Source: Chloroflexota bacterium (lineage in GTDB: Bacteria > Chloroflexota > Dehalococcoidia > Lucifugimonadales > Lucifugimonadaceae). Taken from it: 64,000 nt of DNA. The notes beneath the pieces were generated by a model. The model had not been told where the DNA came from. It ran no database searches and worked only from the letters and a program-made list of their open reading frames with translations. Shown here piece by piece: positions 17,990-26,398 of the stretch (the first letter of the stretch is position 1; every line of letters begins with the position of its first letter). The DNA lies in the NCBI GenBank assembly GCA_002730555.1, contig PCAM01000007.1:1-64000 (forward strand), read 5' to 3'. The translations under genes and the position numbers were made by a program.

Positions 17990-18592
17990 TTACGATTGAA
18001 TTCCGATTATTCCCGGTACTTCGTCTACGTGGTCGATCGTGAAATCCGGCTCTGGAGCGCCCCATCTCCACACGCGGCCACGTCGAACCCATGCCGTGTT
18101 AAGGCCAGCATTGCTGGCGCCCTGGATGTCCATTCGGGGATTGTCTCCCACGAACAGAGCTTCTGACGGTCGCGGGCCGCCAAGACGCCTGAGGGCCTCC
18201 GCAAAAATCTCCGGATCCGGCTTTTCATGGCCGGACTCCTTCGATATCACCAGGCACTCGGGCTCCGGATGAATCCCCATGTTGACCAGCTTGACGTGTT
18301 GCCATCGCGTCCCGTTCGTAACGATGCCCCATGGGACGCCTGCGGCTTCCAGCATTGCCAGCATATCTAGGACGCGCTGCTCCGGCTTGTACCCCGGCGC
18401 TTGCGTCCGGCGCATCCAGTCCTCGAACCAGCCGAGCCCGCGCGGAAACGTACCTCCTAGGTCCCCGGGACGGCGAGGGACGTCCTCACCGGCGTTACGC
18501 AGAATCATGCCGATGTGCTGGAGAAACGGCGGCCAGTCGGCCAGCGTCTTGTCCAGATCGAACAGGACCGCTTTCAGGCGAGCGTCAGGCAC
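17990..18592 (-). CDS. HAD-superfamily hydrolase
   Basis: A 200-residue haloacid dehalogenase-type phosphatase. All four motifs are present: DLDKTL (nucleophile Asp, residues 12-17), TNGT (about 92), the lysine in KPDPEIF (about 124) and GDNPRMDI (about 148). A helical cap lies between motifs I and II, so it is a subfamily I member. Substrate unknown; phosphoglycolate-type or nucleotide phosphatases look alike. It lies between prpC and prpD on the same strand, so it may be co-expressed with propionate catabolism. Confidence 0.83.
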   Translation of the reverse strand: MPDARLKAVLFDLDKTLADWPPFLQHIGMILRNAGEDVPRRPGDLGGTFPRGLGWFEDWMRRTQAPGYKPEQRVLDMLAMLEAAGVPWGIVTNGTRWQHVKLVNMGIHPEPECLVISKESGHEKPDPEIFAEALRRLGGPRPSEALFVGDNPRMDIQGASNAGLNTAWVRRGRVWRWGAPEPDFTIDHVDEVPGIIGIQS

Positions 18593-18649
18593 GCGGTACC
18601 ACCCTTGGACGGTGACATTGTGAACGGAGATTTATCAGAGCCATGCCAT

Positions 18650-18700
18650 TCTGAGGAACGCCGACGGAGTTGGGTGACGAAGAATCTCGGCGGTTGTCGA
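18650..18700. repeat. Dispersed repeat, family A
   Basis: CCATTCTGAGGAACGCCGAC followed by GTGACGAAGAATCTCGGCGG is a family A copy (inverted pair of -ATTCTGAGG- and GAAGAATCTCGG) directly upstream of the GIY-YIG pseudogene. Non-coding. Confidence 0.55.
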
Positions 18701-18730
18701 TCATCCCGGTGGAGTGCAGAGCGTAACGCT

Positions 18731-18946
18731 ATTTCAAAACGCGAATACTACGTCTACATCCCCTCCGGTCGCACGCGCGTGGCGTCCATCGGCACGACCG
18801 ACGAGCTGATCAGGCATTTGTTTCAGCACTGATCCGTGTCACGCTCTACGTTTGTTGGACGATACAAAGTTGACCGGCTTGTCTGGTTCGATTCCACCGA
18901 TGAGCCTTCTACCGCCCGCGAGTGGGACAAGAAGATCCAAGGTTGA
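18731..18946 (+). pseudogene. GIY-YIG nuclease-family gene remnant with nonsense codon and lost start
   Basis: One frame reads ISKREYYVYIPS...SIGTTDELIRHLFQH, then TGA (18830-18832), then SVSRSTFVGRYKVDRLVWFD and EWDKKIQG before another TGA. This lines up across its length with small GIY-YIG proteins (UPF0213/YhbQ-like, about 85-95 residues): YYVYI, then YIG, then FEHK...F..RY..DRLVYFE. The expected ATG is ATT, the YIG tyrosine is Ser, the conserved Lys after FxH is the TGA, and the usual C-terminal tail is missing. Spacing is kept exactly, so this is decay by substitution. Flanked by family A repeats. Confidence 0.7.
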
Positions 18947-19017
18947 CGGCGCGCTCGAAAGGTCGAATTGATAGAAGCGACGAATCCCGCCTGGGAGGAT
19001 CTGGCGTATACGTGGGA

Positions 19018-19064
19018 ACTACCGGCGAGATCCTTCGCCCCGATGAATCGAGACTCAGGATGAC
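19018..19064. repeat. Dispersed repeat, family A
   Basis: ACCGGCGAGATCCTTCGCCC followed by CGATGAATCGAGACTCAGGATGAC, nearly the same as the copy at 14216. Lies between the GIY-YIG remnant and prpC. Non-coding. Confidence 0.6.
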
Positions 19065-19105
19065 TTGCCGCGCGGTAGGTGCGTCGCCGCGAAATATTCG
19101 ACCGC

Positions 19106-20227
19106 CTACCGGTCTTCTAATGGCACGTACGCCCGTTCCAAAGGGCCAGTGTAGTCGCCGGCCGGGCGGATGAGGCGGTTGTTGGCGCGTTGTTCAAAGA
19201 CGTGTGCGGACCAGCCGGACGCCCGGGCGATCACGAACACCGGGGTGAACATGTCGGTCGGGATTCCCATGTGGTGGTAGGCCACGGCGGAGTAGAAGTC
19301 CAGGTTGGTGAACATGTTCTTCTCACGCTTCATCACCTGGTCGATCCGCAGCGCAGTCTCGTAGAGCTGCATGCTCTCCCTGTCCTCAGAAAGCTGGTGC
19401 GCCCACTCCTGTATCACGGCCGATCGAGGGTCGAAATCGCGATAGACGCGGTGTCCGAACCCCATCACGAGCTGACGTCGACCCAGCATCCCCATCACGG
19501 CCTCTTCGGCGGCATCAGGTGTCGCGTGGGCGGACTGCAGCTCCATCGCCGCCTCGTTTGCTCCGCCGTGTAGCGGTCCGCGCAGCGCGCCGATCCCCGC
19601 CACGATCGCAGAGTGCTGATCGGCCAGCGTGCTCGTAACGATGCGTGCCGTGAAAGTAGAGGCGTTGAACTCGTGCTCGGCGTACAGGATCAGAGAGGAA
19701 TCTAGCGCTCGCCGGGCCAGCTCCGACGGCGCCGTCTGGCCAAGCAGCGTCAGGAAATGCTCGGCGATCGTGTCGCCTCCGGTCGTCTCGTCGATCCGCT
19801 CGCCGTCGCGGGTGAAGTGGTACCAGTACAACAGCATGGATGCCATGCTGGCGGTGATGCGGTCGGCGACCCATGTCTGAGAGCGATCGCCTCCCTCCGG
19901 CTCCATCGCCCCGAGAGCGGAGCATCCAGTCCGCAGCACATCCATCGGGTGCGCGTCGGCCGGGATCTGCTCAAGCACCGTCTTGAGGGCCGGGGGAAGC
20001 GCCCGCATCGACACCAGTTCGGCTTTGTAGTCGGCCAACTGCGATGCGTTCGGTAGCTCGTCATGGATCAGGAGGTACGCAACCTCCTCAAACGTCGAAC
20101 TGGATGAAAGATCCTCGATCGAGTAACCGCGGTAGGTGAGTCCGTGGCCAGCCTGTCCGACCGTGGAAACCTGTGTTTCGCCGACGACGACGCCTGCGAG
20201 TCCGCCTGCTCTTCCACCACTGGTCAT
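19106..20227 (-). CDS. prpC: 2-methylcitrate synthase / citrate synthase family, PrpC
   Basis: Condenses propionyl-CoA with oxaloacetate. The 373-residue length and N-terminal GLAGVVVGETQVSTVG are PrpC-like. Catalytic regions are visible: the histidine in AEHEFNASTFTARIVTSTLA, LHGGANEAAM, FGHRVY, and the aspartate in FTNLDFYSAVAYH; the C-terminus has QRANNRLIRP. Its ATG overlaps the prpB stop (ATGA, 20227-20224). The strict genomic link with prpB and prpD favours methylcitrate synthase, though such enzymes often also make citrate. Confidence 0.9.
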   Translation of the reverse strand: MTSGGRAGGLAGVVVGETQVSTVGQAGHGLTYRGYSIEDLSSSSTFEEVAYLLIHDELPNASQLADYKAELVSMRALPPALKTVLEQIPADAHPMDVLRTGCSALGAMEPEGGDRSQTWVADRITASMASMLLYWYHFTRDGERIDETTGGDTIAEHFLTLLGQTAPSELARRALDSSLILYAEHEFNASTFTARIVTSTLADQHSAIVAGIGALRGPLHGGANEAAMELQSAHATPDAAEEAVMGMLGRRQLVMGFGHRVYRDFDPRSAVIQEWAHQLSEDRESMQLYETALRIDQVMKREKNMFTNLDFYSAVAYHHMGIPTDMFTPVFVIARASGWSAHVFEQRANNRLIRPAGDYTGPLERAYVPLEDR

Positions 20228-21123
20228 TGTTCGTTCCCTTCTGTTGACCCTGCGAACAGGGCGTCGATCTTCTCTTCGAACTCCTGGTAATTCAGGAACT
20301 CGTAATACTCATCTCGTGTCTGCATATTCGGGATTGCCGACGCCTGAGTGCCCTCGGACCTGATGGTCCGGAACACGTTCAGGGCCGCTGCATTCATCGC
20401 CCTGAAAGCGGAGAGTGGGTAAAGCGCGATGTCGACATTCACGCTCGCCAGTTGCTCGGTAGTAAATGCGGGCGTCAGGCCGAACTCCGTCAGATTGGCC
20501 AGCACCGGGATGTCCACGGCCTCGGTGAACCTGCGGTAGTCGTCCAGTTCAGGCATCGCCTCCGGGAACAGCATGTCCGCGCCGGCGGCTTCAACGGCCT
20601 TTGCCCGATCCAAAGCGGACTCCATCCCCTCGACTCCCAAGGCGTCGATGCGGGCCATCACAACGAAATCCGGATCCGGTTTGGCATCCACGGCGGCGGT
20701 AATGCGGTCGACCATTTCGTCCAGCGAGACGACCTCTTTGTTGGGCCGGTGGCCGCAGCGTTTGGCATGCACCTGGTCCTCGATGTGGACCCCGCCCGCG
20801 CCCGCCCGCGCAAGATCTTTGATGGCTTTGTTGATCATGAAGGCGTTGCCCCAGCCGGTGTCGGCGTCGACCAGCAGGGGCAGTTCGCTTGCGCCCGTGA
20901 TGCGGCGCACGTCTTCGGCGACATCGTTCAGGGTCGTCATGCCCAGGTCCGGCAGGCCATAGGAGGCACCAGCGACGCCGGAACCGGACAGGTAGATGGC
21001 CCGGTAGCCCGAGGCTTCCGCCATCATGGCATGGTACGCGTTGATGACGCCCGGCATCTGGAGCGGACGTTCAGCGGCAGCCGCCTCTCTGAGCTTTGCG
21101 CCGGGGCTGGTTGGGGTGGCGAT
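20224..21123 (-). CDS. prpB: 2-methylisocitrate lyase PrpB, probable ATC start codon
   Basis: Isocitrate-lyase-superfamily enzyme splitting 2-methylisocitrate into pyruvate and succinate. The catalytic KRCGHRPNK motif is typical of PrpB; metal-binding DADTGWGN and VHIEDQ are present. The first ATG (21057) would begin inside the conserved VINAYHA strand. Translating 22 codons further up gives the expected N-terminus (SPGAKLREAAAAERPLQ), and this frame contains no ATG, GTG, TTG or CTG before a stop. ATC at 21123-21121 lies six bases after AGGAGA and is the best start. About 299 residues. First gene of the prp group. Confidence 0.87.
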   Translation of the reverse strand: MATPTSPGAKLREAAAAERPLQMPGVINAYHAMMAEASGYRAIYLSGSGVAGASYGLPDLGMTTLNDVAEDVRRITGASELPLLVDADTGWGNAFMINKAIKDLARAGAGGVHIEDQVHAKRCGHRPNKEVVSLDEMVDRITAAVDAKPDPDFVVMARIDALGVEGMESALDRAKAVEAAGADMLFPEAMPELDDYRRFTEAVDIPVLANLTEFGLTPAFTTEQLASVNVDIALYPLSAFRAMNAAALNVFRTIRSEGTQASAIPNMQTRDEYYEFLNYQEFEEKIDALFAGSTEGNEQ

Positions 21124-21135
21124 ATCGGGTCTCCT
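21124..21135 (-). promoter_or_regulatory. Ribosome-binding site before the ATC start of prpB
   Basis: AGGAGA at 21135-21130 with a six-base spacer (CCCGAT) before ATC. Its position marks translation initiation at or next to ATC; no standard start codon exists in this frame between the upstream TAA and the internal ATG at 21057. Confidence 0.6.
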
Positions 21136-21227
21136 GTCGGCTGACCCCGTCGGGTCACGGGCATATTCAAAGCGAGCTTATCGCGCTTGCCGGGCTTGCG
21201 GGCGTCAGCTCGACCCGAATATCGCGG

Positions 21228-21666
21228 TCAAGGCAGAGGTAATTCGAACTGGATAATGTCACGGAGCGGAATTCCGTAGTCACCGGTGACGGGCACGTCT
21301 GGCTTTATCTGTCGCACCGCGTCCATGGCATCCGGGTAGAACGCGGCTATCCGGAACCCGCGATTCTTAAAGTATCGCTGAGCTCGGATGTTGTCGTTCG
21401 TGGTGAAGAGCGTAATCCGCGTGCAGGCTCGTTGCATGGCCAGTGATTTTAAGGCGTCTAGGAGTGCGGGATCGGTTCCACACCCTTCTTTATGGGCGTC
21501 GATGGTGACGATTTCTCGGGCCCAGTGCTCGATCGCGTAGGTCAGGGCCGGCAATCTCATCGACATCTACAGCCGGGAGTCCGCCCAGATCACGTATGTC
21601 GTATGTGCTCAGCGGGGTGAGCGCAACCGGTGAGGCGCCGGTGTGGGTCACCCATCCGGTCAGAGA
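21228..21666 (-). pseudogene. GNAT-family N-acetyltransferase remnant, frameshifted
   Basis: The C-terminal half (from 21548 down) reads as a GNAT: LTYAIEHWAREIVTIDA, EGCGTDPALLDALK, TTNDNIRAQRYFKNRGFRI and IPLRDIIQFELPL. The preceding part is in another frame: SPVALTPLSTYDIRDLGG then AVDVDEIAG, which is the matching middle of this family. Removing one base in the CCC at 21545-21547 joins them as EIAG-LTYAIEHW. The first 20-30 residues of the family are not recognisable. So the gene is truncated and frameshifted; the single-base break alone could be a sequencing error. Confidence 0.65.
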
Positions 21667-21781
21667 GGAGGCTCTTCGTTGGCCAGGGGGCATCCCAGCG
21701 CGCTATTTCCGGTCCCGATCTTCTTATCAGGACAGGCGAGCGAGGCCCACGATCGCAGCCGACAAATCCCGCACTCGGGGG

Positions 21782-22045
21782 TCAGACGTTCGGCGGGCCT
21801 CCTTCGACCGTGACATCTGTGATCCGGGGCGCGTGGAGCTTGAGGGACATCGTCATGAACATCTCCACGTTGTCGCGCGTCGGCACGCATTCCGGACACT
21901 CTTCGTTGACGCCCGGGAGGTACTTCACGTGAAGGGACGTGTCGCTGAGATCGACGAGCTCAAGCCTGCCGCCTTCGCTGGCGACCATCATCTCGATGTT
22001 TTCAAGGACCATATTTATTTGCGGGTCTGATGTCGAAGCGACCAT
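21782..22045 (-). CDS. Small NifU-like (Fe-S scaffold C-terminal type) protein
   Basis: An 87-residue protein. ENIEMMVASEGGRLELVDLS followed by CPEC and a helix with MTMSLKLHAPRITDVTVE resembles the NifU/NfuA C-terminal domain, whose CxxC binds a transient cluster. The CPEC motif at about residues 50-53 fits. The N-terminal A-type or U-type domain is absent. Probably helps Fe-S assembly, but it could be a related unassigned family. Divergent from the nitroreductase gene. Confidence 0.6.
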   Translation of the reverse strand: MVASTSDPQINMVLENIEMMVASEGGRLELVDLSDTSLHVKYLPGVNEECPECVPTRDNVEMFMTMSLKLHAPRITDVTVEGGPPNV

Positions 22046-22225
22046 GTGCGGCTCCCGGGGGGCTTTGGGCCTGCGAATTTCTAATTGACGTTTATTTTGG
22101 AGTTCTGTTTCCGGCCTGTCTGGGGGTCATTCACGCTTGGGTGTATCGCAATTATAGGAAATCAAGCGATTCAGGGTATCGACTGTTACCGTATTTCGGA
22201 TCGGACCAACCGATGGGAGTATTGA

Positions 22226-22840
22226 ATGACCACCGCCGACAGACTCGATATCACCCTTGGAGACGCCATCTTCTCGCTTCGGGCCATACGGCGCATCAAG
22301 CCAGACCCGATCCCGGACGTTGACCTTCACAGCATCTTGGATGCGGCCCGGCAAGCTCCCAACGGGGCGAATCGGCAGCCGTGGCACTTCATCGTTCTTC
22401 GGGATGCTAACGCGCGGATGCGCTTCGGCGAGATCTACCGCGTGGCGTGGTGGGCCAAGCGGAACGACGAAGGCTTTTTCAAACCGGACGACATCCCGGA
22501 CCGCTACAAGCTGGCGATGGGACTCGCCGACAACATCGGCGAAGTGCCGGCAATCATTCTCGTCTGCACGACGTCCCCTGGAGGCCGCGAATCGGTAATT
22601 CCCGCCACGCAGAACCTGCTGCTAGCGGCGCGCGCGCTTGGCATAGGCGGGACCATCACGTCACTCCACGCCACAGTGGAGGACGATGTGAAGGAACTGC
22701 TCGGTCTTCCCGATGGCGCAGGTGTCGTGTATTGCGTCCCGCTCGGATACCCGCAGGGTAACTTCGGGCCCGTCACCCGGAATCCGCTGGACGAGATAGT
22801 GTCGGTGGATCGATGGGGGACGTCTCCAGACTGGGTGTAA
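22226..22840 (+). CDS. Nitroreductase-family flavoprotein
   Basis: A 204-residue FMN-dependent reductase. The opening SLRAIRRIKPDPIPDVDLHS, the AARQAPNGANRQPWHFIVL segment (FMN contact), and the closing VPLGYPQGNFGPVTRNPLDEIV match the nitroreductase fold. Residues GGTITSLHA near 150 line the flavin phosphate. GGGAG lies upstream of the ATG. Substrate not predictable. Alone between the NifU-like gene and the HpcH/HpaI gene. Confidence 0.86.
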   Translation: MTTADRLDITLGDAIFSLRAIRRIKPDPIPDVDLHSILDAARQAPNGANRQPWHFIVLRDANARMRFGEIYRVAWWAKRNDEGFFKPDDIPDRYKLAMGLADNIGEVPAIILVCTTSPGGRESVIPATQNLLLAARALGIGGTITSLHATVEDDVKELLGLPDGAGVVYCVPLGYPQGNFGPVTRNPLDEIVSVDRWGTSPDWV

Positions 22841-22903
22841 GGTAGGCCGGGACTTGCGAGGCGCGCCTGAGGATCCGCCAAAGAATGTGGTTCAGGGACG
22901 ACA

Positions 22904-22953
22904 CTTCTCCCTCACCCCTAAACCAATGGACCCTCTCCTGCTGGGAGGGGGAG
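22904..22953. repeat. Dispersed repeat, family B (reverse orientation)
   Basis: CTTCTCCCTCACCCCTAAAC followed by CCCTCTCCTGCTGGGAGGGG; the reverse orientation of the copies at 16326 and 46812. Lies in the promoter region of the HpcH/HpaI gene. Confidence 0.6.
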
Positions 22954-22997
22954 CTCAATAGAAACGCCCCGAATAATTCAAGTGACAGGGGAGCTAC

Positions 22998-23885
22998 ATG
23001 CCTAACCGGATCAATCGCGTTATAGAGCTGTGGGAGGCTGACCAGCCGGTCTACTACGTCGGTAGCCACACCGGGAACGAACTCACATATGAGGCCGGCG
23101 AGCGCATGTCGAAGACGTGGGCGGACTACATCAACATCGGCATGGAGCACGGTGCGTTCGATATGGCCGGGCTGGACCGCTTCATGCAGGGGCTTGTGGA
23201 CGGCGGGCCGACCAACAGCGGTCACCGGACGCCGCCGGTCATCGTGGAAGCGCCCGTGGACGGTGGGTCTCCTGAATCGATCCACTACAACGCCTGGCAG
23301 TTCCGGCAGATCCTCGCTCGGGGCGTTCATGGGATCCTCCTCTGCCAGGCCGAGAACCCGGCGGCGGTCAAGGCGTTCGTAGAGGCCTGCCGTTATCCGT
23401 TCCACCCGTTGGGAGTGGGGGCGGGACTTGACCACGGCGAACGCGGTAACGGTGGGCAGGCGTCAGCAGCGCCTATCTGGGGGGTGTCCAACGAGGAGTA
23501 CCTAGAGATAGCCGAGCCCTGGCCGCTGAACCCGCACGGCGAAATGATCCTCGGCCTCAAGATCGAGAACAAACGGGCGCTGAACACCGTGGAAGCGACC
23601 CTCAAGGTCCCCGGTATTTCTTTTGCCGAATGGGGCCCCGGAGACATGGCGCTTTCGCACGGATACCACTCGGCGCAACAGCCACCTCGCCCGCCGGAAC
23701 TCGAAGCCGCTCGGACCAGGGTCCGTGACGCCTGCTTCGCCAACGGGATCAAGTTCCTTGATGGTGGACCGCCGGAGACGGTGGCGGCACGGATCGACGA
23801 GGGCGTCATGATCGCCGGCTCCCTGGAGGCGACCGCAGAGGCTGGGCGGGCGCACACGAATCGTTCCGGGGTCATGCCGATATAA
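22998..23885 (+). CDS. HpcH/HpaI aldolase / citrate lyase family protein
   Basis: A 295-residue TIM-barrel metal-dependent aldolase. Evidence: VIVEAPVDG, then ARGVHGILLCQAENPAAVKAFV (about 104-125), metal ligands in MILGLKIENK (Glu) and FAEWGPGDMALSHG (Asp), and a C-terminal helix GVMIAGSLEA. The glycine-rich GVGAGLDHGERGNGGQ loop differs from the RxxxYG of HpaI, so substrate may be different. Followed by a good terminator. Likely cleaves a 2-keto-3-deoxy or related acid; inference. Confidence 0.82.
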   Translation: MPNRINRVIELWEADQPVYYVGSHTGNELTYEAGERMSKTWADYINIGMEHGAFDMAGLDRFMQGLVDGGPTNSGHRTPPVIVEAPVDGGSPESIHYNAWQFRQILARGVHGILLCQAENPAAVKAFVEACRYPFHPLGVGAGLDHGERGNGGQASAAPIWGVSNEEYLEIAEPWPLNPHGEMILGLKIENKRALNTVEATLKVPGISFAEWGPGDMALSHGYHSAQQPPRPPELEAARTRVRDACFANGIKFLDGGPPETVAARIDEGVMIAGSLEATAEAGRAHTNRSGVMPI

Positions 23886-23915
23886 ACCGGCCCGGGACGA
23901 ATAAGCTCAAACGCG

Positions 23916-23947
23916 ACAGCACGCCCTGTTTTCGCGGGGCGTGCTGT
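23916..23947 (+). terminator. Hairpin terminator between convergent genes
   Basis: ACAGCACGCCC at 23916-23926 pairs with GGGCGTGCTGT at 23937-23947 around a 10-base loop. It lies between the aldolase stop and the stop of the monomeric isocitrate dehydrogenase, so it may serve both directions. Confidence 0.7.
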
Positions 23948-23984
23948 TCGGTTACAGGGTTGCTCCGAATCCGGAACTGCGGCT

Positions 23985-26210
23985 TTAAATCCCGTCGATG
24001 ATTCTGTTGAAGGTCTTGCTCGGGCGCATCGCTGCGGTCACCAGCCGGGTGTCGGGCATGTAGTACCCGCCGAGTTCCTGCGACGATCCCTGGGCCTCGA
24101 TGAGTTCAGCCAGTATGGTCTCTTCGTTCTCGGCCAGGTCTTTCGCGATACCGGCGAAATGCTCCGCAAGTTCCGGATCTTTGTCCTGGTTCCGCATGGC
24201 TTGTGCCCAGTACAACGCCAGGTAGAAAGTGCTGCCGCGACTGTCCAGCTCTCTCACTACCCGCGAAGGCAACCGGGCGTTATCCAGGTAAGCCGCAGTC
24301 GCGTTATCAAGCGCGTCGCTCACCACGCCCGCGCCGGCGTTGTCGAAGGTATCAGCCAGGTGTTGCAGCGAGGCTGCCAGCGCCATGTACTCGCCGATGG
24401 AGTCCCAGCGCAGGTGGCCTTCCTGCTCAAACTGTTGCACGTGTTTCGGCGCAGAACCACCTGCGCCGGTCTCAAACAGGCCTCCGCCGTTCAACAACGG
24501 AACGATGGACAGCATGCGGGCACTGGTGCCGAGTTCAAGGATGGGGAACAGATCGGTCAGGTAGTCTCGCAGCACGTTGCCGGTGACGGAGATCGTGTCT
24601 TCACCCCGGCGGATACGGTCCAGCGAAAACTGGATGGCCCGCACCGGGTCGAGGATCTGTACCTCGAGCCCGCTTGTGTCGTGATCGGCGAGATAGGAGT
24701 TGACCTTGTTGATGAGTTGGGCGTCGTGGGCGCGCGTGGTGTCGAGCCAGAACACGGCCGGAGCACCGGTGGCGCCCGCCCGTCTCACCGCCAGCTCCAC
24801 CCAGTTGCGCACCGAGACGTCTTTGGTCTGGCAGGCGCGCCAGATGTCTCCAGCCTCAACGGCGTGCTCTATCAGCGTATTCCCGTTGCCATCCACCACT
24901 TTTATGGTCCCGGCGGCGTGTGCCTCGAATGTCTTGTCGTGGGAGCCGTACTCCTCCGCCTTCTGCGCCATCAGACCGACGTTCGGTACGCTTCCCATAG
25001 CCGTCGGATCGAGCTGTCCGTGCTTCTGGACGTCCTTGATGATGGCGTCATAAATCCCGGCGTAACTTGAGTCCGGAATGATAGCCTTGGTGTCTTGGAG
25101 CACCCCGTCGGCGTTCCACATCCCGCCGGAATCACGGATCATCGGGGGGATGGAGGCGTCGACGATCACGTCGCTTGGCACGTGCAGATTGGTGATGCCG
25201 CGGTCCGAGTCAACCATCGCGATGCCCGGGCCCTCATCGTAAGCGGCCTGGATGTCGGCCTCGATCGCCGAGCGCTTATCACCTGGCAGGTCCGAGATCT
25301 TGGCGAGAAGATCGCCCACCCCGTTGTTGGCGTCGATGCCTAATGCCTCAAAAGTGGCGGCGTGATTCGCGAACGCCTTCCCGTAGAAAGCCTCCACCGC
25401 GTGTCCGAAGATGATCGGGTCAGAGACCTTCATCATCGTGGCCTTCAGGTGGAGCGAGAACAGGACGCCCCGGTCCCTGGCGTCCCGCACCTGCTCACGG
25501 TAGAAATCGACCAGCGCGTTCTTGCTCATGAAGGTGCCGTCAAGCACCTCGCCAGCCACGAGCGGAAGCGACTCCATAAGCACCGTCGTTGTGCCGTCGG
25601 CCGCAACGTGCTCGATCTTCGCCGTCATAGTATCCGGGATGGTGACGGACTTCTCGTTGTTCCGGAAATCGCCGGCACTCATCGTTGAGACGTGCGTCCG
25701 CGATCCCACGGGCCAGGCGCGCATTCGCGGCGGGTTGGCTTTCGCGAAGTCCTTCACGGCTTTTGGCGCCCGCCTGTCGGAATTGCCTTCCCGGAGCACC
25801 GGGTTCACGGCGCTTCCCATGGCGACATCGAAGCGGGCCTTCGTCTGCCGCTCTTCATCGTTGGCGGGAGCTTCCGGGTACTCGGGTAGAGCGAGTCCCC
25901 TTTCCTGCAGCTCGGCTATGCATGCCTTCATCTGTGGGATTGATGCGCTGATGTTCGGGAGCTTGATGATGTTCGCTCCCGGCTCTTCCGTCAGTTCGCC
26001 CAGCTCGGTCAGATCGTCCGGGAACGGTTGCCCATCCTTCAGCACTTCTGGAAACTGTGCGAGAACGCGGCCGGCGAGCGAGATGTCGCGGGTCTCGATC
26101 TGCACGCCGGCGGCTCCAGCGAACGCGCTCACGATCGGCAGGAATGCGTACGTTGCGAGCGCCGGAGCTTCGTCGGTCCATGTGTAGATGATCGTGGGCG
26201 AATTAGTCAT
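23985..26210 (-). CDS. icd: Monomeric NADP-dependent isocitrate dehydrogenase
   Basis: A 741-residue enzyme of the monomeric IDH type (about 740 residues), unrelated in length to the dimeric enzyme. It starts [20 protein letters not shown]; other hallmarks are [35 protein letters not shown] with the substrate-binding Ser/Asn/Arg set, [30 protein letters not shown] and [12 protein letters not shown] at the end. Converts isocitrate to 2-oxoglutarate with NADPH formation in the cytoplasm. Convergent with the aldolase; rlmN lies upstream on the same strand. Confidence 0.95.
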   Translation of the reverse strand: MTNSPTIIYTWTDEAPALATYAFLPIVSAFAGAAGVQIETRDISLAGRVLAQFPEVLKDGQPFPDDLTELGELTEEPGANIIKLPNISASIPQMKACIAELQERGLALPEYPEAPANDEERQTKARFDVAMGSAVNPVLREGNSDRRAPKAVKDFAKANPPRMRAWPVGSRTHVSTMSAGDFRNNEKSVTIPDTMTAKIEHVAADGTTTVLMESLPLVAGEVLDGTFMSKNALVDFYREQVRDARDRGVLFSLHLKATMMKVSDPIIFGHAVEAFYGKAFANHAATFEALGIDANNGVGDLLAKISDLPGDKRSAIEADIQAAYDEGPGIAMVDSDRGITNLHVPSDVIVDASIPPMIRDSGGMWNADGVLQDTKAIIPDSSYAGIYDAIIKDVQKHGQLDPTAMGSVPNVGLMAQKAEEYGSHDKTFEAHAAGTIKVVDGNGNTLIEHAVEAGDIWRACQTKDVSVRNWVELAVRRAGATGAPAVFWLDTTRAHDAQLINKVNSYLADHDTSGLEVQILDPVRAIQFSLDRIRRGEDTISVTGNVLRDYLTDLFPILELGTSARMLSIVPLLNGGGLFETGAGGSAPKHVQQFEQEGHLRWDSIGEYMALAASLQHLADTFDNAGAGVVSDALDNATAAYLDNARLPSRVVRELDSRGSTFYLALYWAQAMRNQDKDPELAEHFAGIAKDLAENEETILAELIEAQGSSQELGGYYMPDTRLVTAAMRPSKTFNRIIDGI

Positions 26211-26398
26211 GTTTATCCAGGCGGAGCTTCAGGGTGATAACGGAACAGGTGGGAGCGCAAGTATAGGCAGGAACGATGGGCCGTGGGCGACGGGCGAGCG
26301 GGTACCGAGCTCAGAACGGGGGCTGGGGCCAAGGCGTTTTTGTAGTCCACCGTCCGTGTCGTCCCGGTTTGGGAGAGCCCGGGGGGAGCCGGCACTGA

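Noticed and set aside
24159-25070. 303-residue plus-strand frame opposite icd
   Set aside because: Shadow of the well-conserved monomeric isocitrate dehydrogenase.
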